DNA from: Burkholderiales bacterium
GTDB lineage: Bacteria > Pseudomonadota > Gammaproteobacteria > Burkholderiales > JACMKV01
Reading direction: 5' to 3'
Assembly: GCA_013695435.1 (NCBI GenBank)
Contig: JACDAM010000013.1
Span: 1-34,051, forward strand
DNA: 34,051 bases
The notes under the pieces were generated by a model that was not told where the DNA came from, searched no databases, and saw nothing but the letters and a program-made list of their open reading frames with translations. Below, in pieces: positions 1 to 10,120 of this stretch. Every line of letters starts with the position of its first letter. Position 1 is the stretch's first letter. The translations under genes were made by a program, and so were the position numbers.

Positions 1-2
1 CG

Positions 3-599
3 TCGCGCGCTCCCGGCTACGGCTGGCCGATTGGCGAACGCGCCTGGATCAACCCGAGCCCGAACGCGCCGAACCTTTCGATGGCGCGCTGCTATGCAGG
101 AACTGTCATGCTCGAAGGCGCAACCCTATCCGAAGGCCGCGGCACGACGCGGCCGCTCGAATTGTTCGGCGCGCCCGAAATCGATGCGCGCGCGCTGATC
201 GCAACCATGCAAAAACTGGCGCCGCAGTGGCTGCGCGGCTGCCGGCTGCGAGAATGCTGGTTCGAGCCCACCTTCCACAAGCACGCCGGCAAGCTGTGCG
301 CCGGCGTACAGATTCACGTCGAGGACGGCAGCTATGATCACGATGCCTTCCGGCCGTGGCGTTTGCAGAGCCTCGCGTTCAAGGCCTTGCGCAAGCTGCG
401 CCCCGATTACGATCTGTGGCGCGATTTTTCCTATGAATACGAACACGATCGCCTCGCCATCGATCTGATCAACGGCAGCGAATTGCTGCGGCAATGGGTC
501 GATGACGTGGCAGCCGAACCCGGCGATCTCGAAGCTTTGGCGGCGCCCGACGAAGCCGCCTGGCTGGATGAACGCGATCCCTTTCTGCTTTACCGCTGA
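3..599 (+). CDS. NamZ/YbbC-type exo-beta-N-acetylmuramidase (DUF1343), 3' part only
   Basis: The frame is open from the window edge (first whole codon at 3) to the stop at 597-599, so only the C-terminal ~198 residues are visible. Seen: the run WINPSPNAPNLSMARCY, then GTVMLEGATLSEGRGTTRP, LFGAPEID, and FKHAGKLC-like text (FHKHAGKLCAGVQIHV). These are hallmarks of the DUF1343 family, whose characterised member NamZ removes terminal MurNAc from peptidoglycan fragments during cell-wall recycling. An internal ATG at 81 is not the true start because family-conserved residues precede it. The signal peptide and N-terminal catalytic part, if present, lie outside the window. Family assignment is confident; enzymatic specificity is inferred. 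Confidence 0.88.
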   Translation, partial: SRAPGYGWPIGERAWINPSPNAPNLSMARCYAGTVMLEGATLSEGRGTTRPLELFGAPEIDARALIATMQKLAPQWLRGCRLRECWFEPTFHKHAGKLCAGVQIHVEDGSYDHDAFRPWRLQSLAFKALRKLRPDYDLWRDFSYEYEHDRLAIDLINGSELLRQWVDDVAAEPGDLEALAAPDEAAWLDERDPFLLYR

Positions 600-752
600 C
601 CTGCGTAGCGCGGGCGGCGGTTGGAGGCTAGTATCAACCATATGACGCCATCATTTCGGGGCAGAATTCTGAAATTCGCGTGGACGCGGGGAGCAAGGCA
701 CCCCTTGCGGAACCGGAACCAATTGCCGTCCCCATGCGTATCTGGTAATGCC

Positions 753-1607
753 ATGCGTCTTTCCCGCCGTCTTTTCCTGTGTACCTGCAAGCTCATCTGT
801 GCGGCATATTTCACGGCCGCCGCGGTCAACATTGCGAGCGGCGCTACAATCTGCACGGTGCCCGAGGATTTGCGCCGCGCGCTGCCGGCCGCGCCGCCGA
901 AGCTGGTTTACAAAACCCTGTGGGACAAGGGCGCCCCAATCGAAGAGTTTCCGCTCGGCATCGGCCATGTTCATCTGGCGCCGGGCGTCGACGGCACTTC
1001 GGATTGGTGGCAGCGCCTCGATCTGCCTTTGTCGGAGACCCCGGGGGCGCCGCCATTTGTTTGGATCGCCGACGGCTGGCTCGTGCGGCGCGACGGCAAG
1101 GTCGAGCCGTTCGATTCATCGGCCATGGTGGAAACCGGCTACGAGGTGCCGACCTTTATCGTGGTCGCTCGCCAGGAGGACGGCTGGCTAAAAATCCGCT
1201 ATCTGGCGCCGGGCAATGGGCAGCCGTTCGCCTGGCTGCCTCCCTGCGCACTCACGGGCAAGATCAAGCTGACGTACACGCCATGGGGCAAGTGGTTCCT
1301 GCTGGAATGGATCGCGCCGCTGCGCTTCAGACTTGATACGCCGCACGTGCTGCGCGCCGCACCCGGCGTCGAGTCCGGCCGCGTCGGCATCGTCAGCGGC
1401 GACTATCATCTGGTGCCGGACGAAGTGCGCGGCGAGTGGATGCACGTCAAGGTCTCGCGACCTTCCGACTATTGCTCGGAACGGAGCAAGGAGAGCAAGG
1501 CGGAATTACGCGAGGGCTGGATCCGGTGGTTTTCGGAAGAAAAGGGGCCGTGGCTCTGGTATTCGCCGCGCGGATGCCAGGCAGATACCGAACGGGAGAA
1601 AAAATGA
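753..1607 (+). CDS. Exported SH3-like domain protein of unknown function
   Basis: A 284-residue protein. I chose the ATG at 753 because it gives a basic N-terminus (MRLSRRLF) followed by a hydrophobic stretch and an ALA-rich cleavage region (about residues 8-31), a likely Sec signal peptide. The frame stays open upstream to an ATG at 621, but that 44-residue extension looks noncoding. The mature part has two segments with SH3-like spacing: VVARQEDGWLKIRY...AWLP around residues 140-170, and VLRAAPG...GEWMHVKV...GWIRW near the C-terminus. Such domains often bind cell-wall peptides, but no catalytic motif is visible. Its stop overlaps the next start (ATGA at 1604), suggesting coupling to the GST-like gene. 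A strong RBS is not obvious. Confidence 0.6.
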   Translation: MRLSRRLFLCTCKLICAAYFTAAAVNIASGATICTVPEDLRRALPAAPPKLVYKTLWDKGAPIEEFPLGIGHVHLAPGVDGTSDWWQRLDLPLSETPGAPPFVWIADGWLVRRDGKVEPFDSSAMVETGYEVPTFIVVARQEDGWLKIRYLAPGNGQPFAWLPPCALTGKIKLTYTPWGKWFLLEWIAPLRFRLDTPHVLRAAPGVESGRVGIVSGDYHLVPDEVRGEWMHVKVSRPSDYCSERSKESKAELREGWIRWFSEEKGPWLWYSPRGCQADTEREKK

Positions 1608-2300
1608 TCAGACTTTATCAGTTCGAGCCGGCTTTCGGTTTGCCCAACGCGAGCCCGTTCTGCATGAAGCTGGAGACTTACCTGCGCATGAGCGGTTTGC
1701 CGTTCGAGATTGCGCCAAATGCGAATGTCATGAAGGCGCCGAAAGGCAAGATGCCGTATATCGAGGACAACGGTCACGCGATCGCCGATTCGACCTTGAT
1801 CATCGAATATCTGAAGAAAACGTATGGTGACAAGCTCGACGCGAAGCTGTCATCCGAGCAGCGCGCGATTGCGCTCGCCATGCAGCGGCTGATGGAGGAG
1901 AACCTGTATTGGGCGGCAGTTTATTCGCGCTGGTTCGAGCCTGACGGCTGGCGTCTGACGCAGCAGGCGTTTCTTCGGCAAGCTGCCGCCACCTGTGAAA
2001 ACGATAGTCTCGGCAGTTGCGCGGCGCGGAATGAAGCGCGAACTCCACGGCCACGGCATGGGCCGTCATACTTCCGATGAGATTTATGCGATCGGCAAAG
2101 CCGACATCGGCGCGCTCGCCGACCTTCTCGGCGACCGGCCTTTCGTCATGGGCGCGGAGCCGACGTCGGTCGACGCCGTTGCCTACGCGTTTTTAGCCAA
2201 CCTGATCTGGGTGCCGCTCGATACGCCGCTCAAGCGCTACGCCCTCAGCCGGCCGAACCTCGAAGCGTATTGCCAGCGCATGAAATCGCGTTATTACTAA
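1604..2300 (+). pseudogene. Glutathione S-transferase-like gene (FAX/metaxin-type), interrupted by a +1 frameshift
   Basis: The ATG at 1604 follows GGGAG and overlaps the upstream stop. Residues 1-~120 form a GST N-terminal thioredoxin-fold half: IRLYQFEPAFGLPNASPFC, then KGKMPYIEDNG and ADSTLIIEYL. At 1970-1980, inside a T-rich run, the frame is lost. Removing one T joins ...RLTQQAF to FGKLPPPVKTIVSAVARRG in the +1 frame, which runs as a complete GST C-terminal helical domain (GHGMGRHTSDEIYAIG ... DRPFVMGAEPTSVDAVAYAF) to the stop at 2298-2300. The restored protein would be about 231 residues, normal for the 'failed axon connections'-like GST group. Both halves look conserved, so this is either a very recent inactivation or a single-base error in the consensus. 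Substrate unknown. Confidence 0.8.
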
Positions 2301-2347
2301 GGCTAGCAAAGACTAACGCGCTTTCATAAATGCCTAACCCGTATGTT

Positions 2348-2421
2348 GTCGTCCTCGCGCAAGCGGGGACCCAGCGACTTGCCTTGACGACACTGGATTC
2401 CTGCTTTCGCGGGAATGACGA
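2348..2421. repeat. Intergenic palindromic repeat of the 'GTCATTCCCGCGAAAGCGGGAATCC' type
   Basis: Two arms, around GTCCTCGCGCAAGCGGGGAC and GGATTCCTGCTTTCGCGGGA, face each other across a short spacer. Read on the minus strand one arm translates to the tell-tale peptide VIPAKAGIQ, which marks a very widespread proteobacterial intergenic repeat. It sits between the convergent GST-like and cytochrome genes. Whether it acts as a terminator, a mRNA-stabilising hairpin or is only a mobile repeat cannot be told from this copy. Confidence 0.8.
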
Positions 2422-2472
2422 GGTGCAGATAGCATTTATGCAAGGATGAGTAAGCCCTGGGAAGGCAGGCTG

Positions 2473-2495
2473 CGCTCATAGAGCGGCGTTTTTTT
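2473..2495 (+). terminator. Possible weak rho-independent terminator
   Basis: A 5-bp stem CGCTC / GAGCG with an ATA loop is followed after three bases by seven T residues (2489-2495). It lies downstream of the plus-strand GST-like gene and just before the convergent cytochrome gene ends. The stem is short, so this is only a candidate. Confidence 0.35.
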
Positions 2496-2516
2496 GTTTC
2501 CTGCACTTCCGTTTCG

Positions 2517-3953
2517 TTATAGCGTTCTCAGGAACGCGACCAGATCTTTCTTCTCGGCGTCGGTCAATTTCGTGCCGAGCACGACGTTGAAAAACTCGAC
2601 CGTATCATCCAGCGTCAGCAAGCGGCCGTCGTGCAAATACGTTGGCGAATCCTTGATGCCGCGCAGCGGAAACGTCTTGATCAGGCCATCGCCGGCCGCC
2701 TTTTTGCCATTGACCATTTGCGTCTTGTAGAAACGCTCGGTCTTCAAATCGTGCATCAGATTGTCGGTATAGAACGGCGCCTGATGGCAACTGCCGCAAT
2801 TGGCCTTGCCGAAGAACAATTCCTGCCCGGCCATTTCGGATTTGCTGGCTTTTGCGGCATCGAGTTTACCGGTCATCGGATCGAGTTTTGGCGCCGGCGG
2901 AAAGTCGAGCAGCGACTGGAACTCGGACATGTTGGCAACTTCGCTGCCGCGCTCAAGGATGCGCACGCCTTTCTTGGTCGCAATTACATTGTCGCCGTCG
3001 AAGTAGGCGCCGCGCTGCTCGAATTCGGTGAAGTCCTCGATGCTGCGCAGCGCGCGTTGCGAGCCGAACAGGCGCTGAATATTGACGCCGCGCAAGGTCG
3101 GAACGTCGAGGCGACGGCGAAATTCCTGCGGGCGCGTCTGCGGATCGAGGTGGGTCGCGCCATTGACGTGTCCGTTCGCATGGCAATCGAAACAAGTCAC
3201 GCCGGCGCTCGGCGTATCGGTGCGGCGATCACCGGTCATATTGAATTGCTGCTGCATCAGCGGTGAGACCAGCAGCCTGACGCCGTCGAGCTGCTTGGGT
3301 GTCAGGATGCCGTTGAACAACTCGTAGTAATTCTGCGTGGTAACGAGCTTGCCCTGGCTGACGTCGCCGAGATCGGGTCGGCTGGTCAGAAAAATCGGCG
3401 CCGGAAATTCGGGCAGCAAATGATCGGGAAGATCGAAGTCGAGATCGAAGCGCGTCAGGTCCCTGAGCTTCTCGCCTTCCTGCTTCTTGATCTCGTCGAT
3501 ATGAAACTGCGGGAACACCATGCCGCCTTCGGCGTGGTTCGGATGCGACAGCGGCAGAAAGCCGGCCGGGAACAGATTTTTGTCGCGGATCGCGTCGGGG
3601 CTCAGGCCCGCGAGTTGCTGCCAGCTCGTGCCATTGGGCAACTTGACGCGCACGCCTTCCTGTACAGCCTTGCCTTTGCTCATGGTCACGCCCTTGGCCG
3701 GACGATCGCTCAGATCGTAGCGCTCGTTCAGCAGCTTTTTCTGGCGCTCCATGATCTCGGGCTTGGCTGCTTCCATGCGCGCCTTCACGGCTTCGAACGT
3801 TTCCTTGTCTACGACTGGCGCATAGCTCGACGGGACAGACGGGGACGGTTTCTTGTCCTGGGCGGAGGCGGCCGTAGAAAAAATCAGGGCGGTCGCGAAT
3901 ATTCCGCTGACCGCCCTGATTGCTGACTTGCGCTGGTTCCGGTTTATTGTCAT
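2517..3953 (-). CDS. Di-haem cytochrome c peroxidase-like protein
   Basis: A 478-residue protein with two CxxCH haem-c sites, CFDCH at 254-258 and CGSCH at 386-390. It has the closing motif FPLRGIKDSPTYLHDGR...TVEFFN typical of the bacterial CcpA/MauG superfamily. I chose the ATG whose codon is 3951-3953: it follows GGGAG, and the N-terminus (residues 1-~34, MTINRNQRKSAIRAV then a hydrophobic run ending STAASAQ) is a Sec signal peptide, so the protein is periplasmic. An upstream in-frame extension exists but lacks an RBS. The ~200 residues before the first haem site are longer than in classical cytochrome c peroxidases, so the substrate may not be hydrogen peroxide. The gene is monocistronic, convergent with the GST-like gene. 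Confidence 0.85.
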   Translation of the reverse strand: MTINRNQRKSAIRAVSGIFATALIFSTAASAQDKKPSPSVPSSYAPVVDKETFEAVKARMEAAKPEIMERQKKLLNERYDLSDRPAKGVTMSKGKAVQEGVRVKLPNGTSWQQLAGLSPDAIRDKNLFPAGFLPLSHPNHAEGGMVFPQFHIDEIKKQEGEKLRDLTRFDLDFDLPDHLLPEFPAPIFLTSRPDLGDVSQGKLVTTQNYYELFNGILTPKQLDGVRLLVSPLMQQQFNMTGDRRTDTPSAGVTCFDCHANGHVNGATHLDPQTRPQEFRRRLDVPTLRGVNIQRLFGSQRALRSIEDFTEFEQRGAYFDGDNVIATKKGVRILERGSEVANMSEFQSLLDFPPAPKLDPMTGKLDAAKASKSEMAGQELFFGKANCGSCHQAPFYTDNLMHDLKTERFYKTQMVNGKKAAGDGLIKTFPLRGIKDSPTYLHDGRLLTLDDTVEFFNVVLGTKLTDAEKKDLVAFLRTL

Positions 3954-4210
3954 GGCTTTCTCCCTTGTGATCGCGTATTGAGATCGCGACGCGAGCCCAA
4001 GTGACAGCGCGAGTTTAAGAGAAAACGTTGAATCTGAACTTGGGTTAATTACGGAATACGAGCTACGGAAAAGCCGTAATCGTTTGGCATTCGGATCGCC
4101 CGACGTTGGCATCACCTGACTTTAATTTGATAAGTTTTTCTTTTCCCTTGGCGGGAAATCGGAATGGGGGTCAGCGTATGCAGCGCGCATAGCAGGCATT
4201 CACCCACCCT
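3954..4210. other. Upstream region of the cytochrome gene; no gene seen
   Basis: About 260 bases holding no convincing reading frame. The segment around 4020-4150 is noticeably more AT-rich than the rest of the window, as expected for a promoter driving the minus-strand cytochrome gene. I could not pick out a clear -35/-10 pair or a regulator site. The rest of this gap, to 4327, is occupied by a repeat. Confidence 0.4.
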
Positions 4211-4297
4211 GGCCCTCCCCGTCGACGTGGAGGGAATCATGCATAGGTAATTTGAAGCGCTCCCTCCCCACTTGGTTGGGAGGGCTTGGGGAGGGGA
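4211..4297. repeat. C/G-tract intergenic repeat with hairpin potential
   Basis: The segment holds GGCCCTCCCC...GTGGAGGG and then CTCCCTCCCC-acttggtt-GGGAGGG followed by CTTGGGGAGGGG. The second part forms a 7-bp stem with an 8-base loop. This style of polypurine/polypyrimidine palindrome is a common intergenic repeat in Betaproteobacteria. It lies just beyond the 3' end of valS and may terminate or protect that transcript, but there is no following T tract. Confidence 0.6.
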
Positions 4298-4327
4298 TGC
4301 TACGACGCAGCTGCAGCAAGGCTCCGA

Positions 4328-7300
4328 TTAGCCGAGCTGATGGAGCTGCGCCTGATTTTTTTCCAGCGTGTCGGTGAATTTGACGAGCCGCTCGCGTTCC
4401 TGCGCAACGACGTGTGCCGGCGCGCGTTCAACGAAAGCCGCGTTGGCGAGCTTTGCTTCGGCTTTGTCGATCTCCGTTTGCAGGCGCGCGATTTCCTTCA
4501 GCAGGCGGTCGCGTTCAGCGGCGAGATCGCGTTTGACTTCGAGCATCAGGCGAGTGTCGCCGACGATGGCAACGGCGGCATCCGCAGGCGGCAGATCGCC
4601 TTCCACGATTGTCACGCCGGATAATTTGGCAAGCGCCTGCAGATAGGACGAAAATGCATTGAGCATATCGCTGTCGCCGGACGCGATCAGCGGAATGCGC
4701 TGCGCCGGCGAGATGTTCATTTCCGACCGCAACTGGCGGCACGCGTTGACGATATCCTTCAGCATATCGATGTGCTTGCCGGCTTTCTCGTAAATCCGGC
4801 TTTTGTTCGGCTGCGGGTAGGTTTGCAGCATGATCGATGCGCCTTGCTTGCCCGCCAGCGGGGCGATCTTCTGCCATAGCTCCTCGGTGATGAACGGTAT
4901 GATCGGATGGGCGAGGCGCAGCGTCGTTTCGAGCACGCGCACCAGCGTGCGGCGCGTCGTGCGGCTGATCAACTCGCTTCCTTCACCTTGCTGGCTCAAC
5001 TGCACTTTGGCGAGCTCGAGATACCAGTCGCAATATTCGTCCCAGACGAATTCGTAAATCGCGCGCGCCGCCAGATCGAAACGGTATTCGCTCAAGCTCG
5101 CCACGACCTCGCCTTCCGCGCGCTGCAGACGACCGATGATCCATTTGTCGGCATCCGTGTATTCGAGCAGCAGCGTTTCGTCGAGCCCGACATCGCGGCC
5201 CTCGCAATTCATCAACACGAAACGCGCGGCGTTCCACAGCTTGTTGCAGAAATTGCGATAGCCTTCGCAGCGGTTCAGATCGAATTTGATATCGCGTCCG
5301 CCTGAGGCGAGGCTGGCGAACGTGAAGCGCAGCGCATCGGTGCCGAACGCCGCTATGCCATCCGGAAAATGCTTGCGCGTGGTCGCGCGGATCGCCTCGG
5401 CCTGCTTCGGGTTCATCAGGCTGGATGTGCGTTTGTCGATCAGCGCGTCGAGCGAAATGCCGTCGATCAGGTCGAGCGGATCGAGCACATTGCCTTTCGA
5501 TTTGCTCATTTTCTGCCCTTCGGCGTCGCGGATCAGGCCGTGCACGTACACTTCGCGGAACGGTACCTTGCCGGTGAAATGCAGGCTCATCATCACCATG
5601 CGCGCGACCCAGAAGAAGATGATGTCGAAGCCTGTCACCAGCACCGAGGTCGGCAAAAAGGTTCGCAGCTCCGGCGTCTCTTCGGGCCAGCCCAAGGTCG
5701 AGAACGGCAATAGCGCCGAGCTGAACCAGGTATCGAGCACGTCTTCGTCCTGGCGCAAATGCGGGTGGCCGGCCTGCTGCCGCGCCTGCTCGACGTTGCG
5801 CGCAACGTACAGCTTGCCGTCCTCGTCGTACCAAGCCGGAATCCGGTGGCCCCACCAGAGCTGGCGCGAAATGCACCAATCCTGGATGTTAAGAAGCCAC
5901 TGGTTATAGGTGTTTGCCCACGAATCCGGCACGAATTTGATGTCGCCGTTCGAGACCGCGAGCAGCGCCGGCTGCGCCAGTTGCTGCATGGCGAGAAACC
6001 ACTGATCGGTCAGCATCGGCTCGACGATTGCGTGTGTGCGTTCGCCGCGCGGCACATTGATTTTGTGCGGCCTGGTGTCGGCGAGCAGATCGCGCTGTGC
6101 GAGATCGGCGACGATGCGCCGTCGTGCTTCACTGCGGTCGAGGCCGCGATAGGCCTGCGGAATCGCTTCGAGTACGCCGGGCGCGGATTCGGGCGCTGCG
6201 CCTGAATCTGTGCTGCCCTCAGCCGGCTCAGGCTGGGCGCTGATGATATGCGCGCGCTTGTCGAAAATGCAGATCAAACCGCCGGCCAGAGCGTTGGCGA
6301 GCGCGCCGTCCTTATGCCGCTGCCATACCTGGTAATCGTTGAAATCGTGCGCCGGTGTGATTTTGACGCAGCCGGTGCCGAATGCCGGATCGACGTACTC
6401 GTCGGCAATGACCGGAATCGAGCGGTTGCTGAGCGGCAAGCGGACTTTCTGACCGATCAGATCGCGATAGCGCCGGTCTTCCGGGTGCACGGCGACAGCG
6501 ACGTCGCCCAGCAGTGTTTCGGGGCGCGTCGTCGCCACCACCAGATCGCGCCCTGAATTCTCGACCGGGTAGCGGATATGCCACATCGTTCCATCTTCTT
6601 CCCCGGACGTGACTTCGAGATCGGAGATCGCCGATTGCAGCACCGGGTCCCAGTTCACCAGCCGCTTGCCGCGATAGATCAGGCCCTGCTCATACAGCGT
6701 GACGAACACCTCGGTGACGGCGCGCGACAAGCCGGAATCGAGCGTAAAGCGATCGCGCGACCAGTCGCATGATGCGCCCAGGCGGCGCATTTGCCGGCTG
6801 ATTGTCGAGCCCGATTCTTCCTTCCATTGCCAGACGCGTTTGACGAATGCTTCGCGCGTCATGTCGCTGCGGCTGATGCCCTTCTGTTCGAGCTGGCGTT
6901 CGACGACGATCTGGGTGGCGATGCCGGCATGATCGGTTCCCGGCTGCCACAGCGTGTTGTACCCCTGCATACGATGGGCACGGATCAGGCAATCCATCAA
7001 GGTATCCTGGAACGCGTGGCCCATATGCAGCGTGCCGGTCACGTTCGGCGGCGGCAGCATGATCGCGTAAGCCGGCTGCGTGCTTTGCGGGCTAGGCTTG
7101 AAGTAGCCGGCGGCATCCCAGCGCTCATACCAATATTGCTCGAGCGCCTCGGGTTCGTAGCTTTTTGACAGGTTGGCCGGAAGCTTTTCGTCCGGCGCCG
7201 CTGCTACATGTGCAGGCGGCGTTGCGTCGGATAAGGGCATCGGTTCCTGCGCAAGAGCTAAATCAGGGGGAGATAGTGGGCCCGATGTGCGGCCGGCGGC

Positions 7301-7978
7301 GCTCGCTGAGACGCGCAAAAAATCGCTGATCTCTGTCTTCAAATTGCCGGCGAAACGGCTCAGCGACGCTTCGAGCGCCGCGCTCAATTCCGGCACGCAG
7401 CGCTGCCCGAGCACGGCCGTGATTTTCGCGTCGAGGTTGGCGGCGAGTTTCTGGTATACGCCGGCCTCGATTTGAGCTATCTGCTCGTTAGTGAGAACAG
7501 CTTGAATTACGGGCTGAGCGGCGGGCAGAGCGGGAGCGGGGGGCTGAGCGGCGGAGGCCGCGCCCGGCTCCGCATCGGCCAACGGCGCCTCGTTTGGCGA
7601 CGCCGTCGCGATCGCGACCGTTTCATTGGCAGCGAGCCCGGCGGGCGCCGACGCACTGGGCGCTTGCCAGCCGCGCTGTGCGGTGATTTCGCCCTCGGCG
7701 GCTTCGGCCTCGGCGCTCTTGTTCCCTGGGCTCTTATTCCTTATCCCCGCCGCAGCCGGCTTGGCGATTCTGCGCGGCGGTAGCGTGTCGCCCAGTGTTG
7801 GAATGTCGTTGGCGTCGTCGGCGCCGCGTGGCGCAGCAACGACCTCGGTCAAGGTCGGCACCGGGCTTTCCGCAAGCTCTGTATCGCGTTCGCTCCTTTT
7901 TCGCGTGAGCGGATCGACCGTTCGCGTATCGATTCTGCCACCGGCCGTCGCGTTCGGGTCGCGGGTTTTATTCTTCAT
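4328..7978 (-). CDS. valS: Valine--tRNA ligase with a DUF2486-like N-terminal extension
   Basis: A 1216-residue frame. ValS charges tRNA-Val with valine. Seen: [13 protein letters not shown] with the class I HIGH site at 318-321, [12 protein letters not shown], the editing-domain text [23 protein letters not shown] at 823-830, an anticodon-binding region, and a C-terminal coiled coil rich in E, R and L. ValS homology begins near residue 270 ([15 protein letters not shown]). The first ~245 residues are low-complexity Ala/Pro with the short motif [10 protein letters not shown] and a helical segment [20 protein letters not shown], resembling the separate DUF2486 protein that I recall between holC and valS in Burkholderia. 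The frame is unbroken, so this is either a fusion or two genes abutting in frame, with an alternative ValS start at 7240 (970 residues, nearer the usual length). The first ATG overlaps the holC end by 11 bases. Confidence 0.93.
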   Translation of the reverse strand: MKNKTRDPNATAGGRIDTRTVDPLTRKRSERDTELAESPVPTLTEVVAAPRGADDANDIPTLGDTLPPRRIAKPAAAGIRNKSPGNKSAEAEAAEGEITAQRGWQAPSASAPAGLAANETVAIATASPNEAPLADAEPGAASAAQPPAPALPAAQPVIQAVLTNEQIAQIEAGVYQKLAANLDAKITAVLGQRCVPELSAALEASLSRFAGNLKTEISDFLRVSASAAGRTSGPLSPPDLALAQEPMPLSDATPPAHVAAAPDEKLPANLSKSYEPEALEQYWYERWDAAGYFKPSPQSTQPAYAIMLPPPNVTGTLHMGHAFQDTLMDCLIRAHRMQGYNTLWQPGTDHAGIATQIVVERQLEQKGISRSDMTREAFVKRVWQWKEESGSTISRQMRRLGASCDWSRDRFTLDSGLSRAVTEVFVTLYEQGLIYRGKRLVNWDPVLQSAISDLEVTSGEEDGTMWHIRYPVENSGRDLVVATTRPETLLGDVAVAVHPEDRRYRDLIGQKVRLPLSNRSIPVIADEYVDPAFGTGCVKITPAHDFNDYQVWQRHKDGALANALAGGLICIFDKRAHIISAQPEPAEGSTDSGAAPESAPGVLEAIPQAYRGLDRSEARRRIVADLAQRDLLADTRPHKINVPRGERTHAIVEPMLTDQWFLAMQQLAQPALLAVSNGDIKFVPDSWANTYNQWLLNIQDWCISRQLWWGHRIPAWYDEDGKLYVARNVEQARQQAGHPHLRQDEDVLDTWFSSALLPFSTLGWPEETPELRTFLPTSVLVTGFDIIFFWVARMVMMSLHFTGKVPFREVYVHGLIRDAEGQKMSKSKGNVLDPLDLIDGISLDALIDKRTSSLMNPKQAEAIRATTRKHFPDGIAAFGTDALRFTFASLASGGRDIKFDLNRCEGYRNFCNKLWNAARFVLMNCEGRDVGLDETLLLEYTDADKWIIGRLQRAEGEVVASLSEYRFDLAARAIYEFVWDEYCDWYLELAKVQLSQQGEGSELISRTTRRTLVRVLETTLRLAHPIIPFITEELWQKIAPLAGKQGASIMLQTYPQPNKSRIYEKAGKHIDMLKDIVNACRQLRSEMNISPAQRIPLIASGDSDMLNAFSSYLQALAKLSGVTIVEGDLPPADAAVAIVGDTRLMLEVKRDLAAERDRLLKEIARLQTEIDKAEAKLANAAFVERAPAHVVAQERERLVKFTDTLEKNQAQLHQLG
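7238..7248 (-). promoter_or_regulatory. Possible internal ribosome binding site and start codon for standalone ValS
   Basis: On the minus strand AGGA (complement of 7245-7248) lies four bases before an in-frame ATG (complement of 7238-7240). This encodes MPLSDATPP..., about 25 residues before ValS homology begins. Starting here gives a 970-residue ValS, close to the normal ~950. It decides whether the N-terminal extension is fused or separately made; both products could exist. Confidence 0.45.
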
Positions 7979-8456
7979 GCCGAACCGCGCCGTTTCCGCC
8001 GTCCCCGCCGCTGCCCTTGCCGCTCATTTTTCCAATATCGTGCGTGCGGATTTCGTAACCGCGATCGCGATAAAAGCGGAAGCGTTCGCGGGCCAGTTGG
8101 CGGTCGTCGTCATCCATCCCGACGATTTCGATGACGCGCTGGAAACGACTGAAAATCGGCGGGCAATCGCTGCACAGATTAACCAGGAGATCATCGTGCG
8201 GCCCATTCGCCATCATCTGGTCGGCACGGTGATCGATAATAACGGGCGTGACATCGGCCAGAGGATCGCCAAACCGGCAGTGCGGGATGAAAGCGGTCGC
8301 TGGATAGTTCCACAGCAATTGATCGATCCGCGCCGCCATGGCGGTGTCGGCGGTCAGCATCAGCACCCGCAAATCGATTGCCATCGCCTTGCCGGCGAGG
8401 GTGCACGCGGTCTGCAGTTTGTCTTCGGCGTGCGTGTAAAAATCGATCTGCGTCAT
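7968..8456 (-). CDS. holC: DNA polymerase III subunit chi
   Basis: A 162-residue protein starting [18 protein letters not shown], the typical opening of HolC. Chi bridges the clamp loader (through psi) to single-strand binding protein at the replication fork. Further family text: [19 protein letters not shown], and [24 protein letters not shown]. The C-terminus ([11 protein letters not shown]) is a Gly-rich tail beyond the conserved fold. It lies 11 bases after pepA and overlaps the valS frame by 11 bases, giving a pepA-holC-valS operon with probable translational coupling, the standard arrangement in Beta- and Gammaproteobacteria. Confidence 0.93.
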   Translation of the reverse strand: MTQIDFYTHAEDKLQTACTLAGKAMAIDLRVLMLTADTAMAARIDQLLWNYPATAFIPHCRFGDPLADVTPVIIDHRADQMMANGPHDDLLVNLCSDCPPIFSRFQRVIEIVGMDDDDRQLARERFRFYRDRGYEIRTHDIGKMSGKGSGGDGGNGAVRHEE

Positions 8457-8467
8457 CAGTGAAGCCC

Positions 8468-10018
8468 CTAATCGGCAGCCGCCGCCCCCGCCTCGCTTTC
8501 GGCGGCGCTTTTTCGCGTTTTACCGGGCTTGCTCTCGGCGCGTTGAATCAGAAAACTGGTCAACAGCGGAACCGGCCGCCCGGTCGAGCCTTTTTTGGCG
8601 CCCGAGCGATAAGCGGTGCCGGCGATATCGAGATGCGCCCAGCGGTATTTTTTCGTGAAGCGCGCCAGAAAACAGGCCGCGGTGACGCTGCCGCCGGGCC
8701 GGCCGCCGATATTCGCCATATCGGCGAAATTGCTTTTCAACTGCTCCTGATAATCTTCCCACAGCGGCATTTGCCAGGCGCGGTCGTGGGCGATGTCGCC
8801 GGCATGCAATAGCTCGCGCGCCAGGGTGTCGTCATTGCTGAAAAGCCCCGATGCGACATGGCCGAGCGCAATCACGCAAGCGCCCGTCAAGGTGGCGATA
8901 TCGATGACAGTCTCCGGTTCGTAACGCTCCGCATACGTCAGCGCGTCGCACAGAATCAACCTGCCCTCCGCGTCGGTATTCAGGATTTCGACGGTCTGGC
9001 CGGACATGCTAGTCACCACGTCGCCCGGTTTGGTTGCGGTTCCGCTCGGCATGTTTTCGCAGGTCGGGATGATGCCGACCAGGTTGATCGGCAGCTTCAT
9101 TTGCGCGACTGCCGAAATCGTGCCGAGCACGCTGGCGGCGCCGCACATGTCGTACTTCATTTCGTCCATCTCGCCGGGCGGTTTCAGCGAGATACCGCCG
9201 GTATCGAAGGTGATGCCCTTTCCGACCAGAACGACAGGTTTCTCGTTCTTGTCGGCGCCGCGATATTCGAGCGCGATCAGCTTTGGCGGCTGCGCGCTGC
9301 CGCGCGTGACCGAGAGGAACGAGCCCATGCCGAGCGCTTCCATGTCTTTCAGCTCGAGAACTTCGACTTGCAGATCGTGTTCGCGCGCCAGGGTTTGCGC
9401 CTGTTCGGCGAGGTACGACGGCGTGCAGATGTTCGGCGGCAGGTTGCCGAGATCCTTGGCGAGGCTGACGCCTTTGGCGATCGCCATGCCGTGACGCAAA
9501 GCCTGTTCGCCGCGAGCAAGTTCCGAGCGTCTGGAGACACTGAGCGTGAGCTTGCGCAGCGGACGGCGGACTTCGTCCTGCTTGCTTTTCATGCGGTCGA
9601 AGCGGTAGATGCTTTCCATCGCCGTGGTGACCGCTTGCGTGATTTTCCACTCGCTATCGCGCTTTTTGACGGCCAGTTCGGTCAGGTAGAACACGGCTTC
9701 CATCGAGCCGGTTTCATTCAGCGTCTTGATTGCCGCCGCGACCGCCTCCCGATATTCCTTGTCCTTGAAATCGCGCTCGCGGCCAAGGCCGACCAGCAGC
9801 ACGCGATCCGACAGGGTCTGCGGGATATTGTGCAAGAGCAGCGTCGCGCCGAGTTTTCCCTCCATATCGCCGCGCCGGATGATATCGCCGATATAACCGT
9901 TCGAGATGCGATCGAGCAGTTCGCCGGGCAAAGTCAGTTTGCGCGGTTCGAAAACGCCGACAACGACGCAGGCGCTGCGCTGCCTCTCAGGGCTGCCGCT
10001 TTTTATGCTAAATTCCAC
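8468..10018 (-). CDS. pepA: Leucyl aminopeptidase (M17 family, PepA)
   Basis: A 516-residue protein, normal for PepA. The M17 signature NTDAEGRL is at about 347-354. Metal- and substrate-site text includes [16 protein letters not shown] and [13 protein letters not shown]. The family binds two divalent metals per subunit in a hexamer and releases N-terminal Leu and other residues in the cytoplasm; in E. coli PepA also binds DNA. The last ~25 residues ([22 protein letters not shown]) are a low-complexity Ala/Lys tail beyond the catalytic domain. It is first gene of the operon with holC and valS and is divergent from lptF, as in E. coli. Confidence 0.95.
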   Translation of the reverse strand: MEFSIKSGSPERQRSACVVVGVFEPRKLTLPGELLDRISNGYIGDIIRRGDMEGKLGATLLLHNIPQTLSDRVLLVGLGRERDFKDKEYREAVAAAIKTLNETGSMEAVFYLTELAVKKRDSEWKITQAVTTAMESIYRFDRMKSKQDEVRRPLRKLTLSVSRRSELARGEQALRHGMAIAKGVSLAKDLGNLPPNICTPSYLAEQAQTLAREHDLQVEVLELKDMEALGMGSFLSVTRGSAQPPKLIALEYRGADKNEKPVVLVGKGITFDTGGISLKPPGEMDEMKYDMCGAASVLGTISAVAQMKLPINLVGIIPTCENMPSGTATKPGDVVTSMSGQTVEILNTDAEGRLILCDALTYAERYEPETVIDIATLTGACVIALGHVASGLFSNDDTLARELLHAGDIAHDRAWQMPLWEDYQEQLKSNFADMANIGGRPGGSVTAACFLARFTKKYRWAHLDIAGTAYRSGAKKGSTGRPVPLLTSFLIQRAESKPGKTRKSAAESEAGAAAAD

Positions 10019-10120
10019 GTAGACTCCCGTTCGGAAACTTCTCTAAGACGGTTTGGAGGCGGTTCATTTTCTGAGTACACGAAAGAAGTATGCAGCCTGG
10101 GGGAAGCTCTGCAAACCTTT

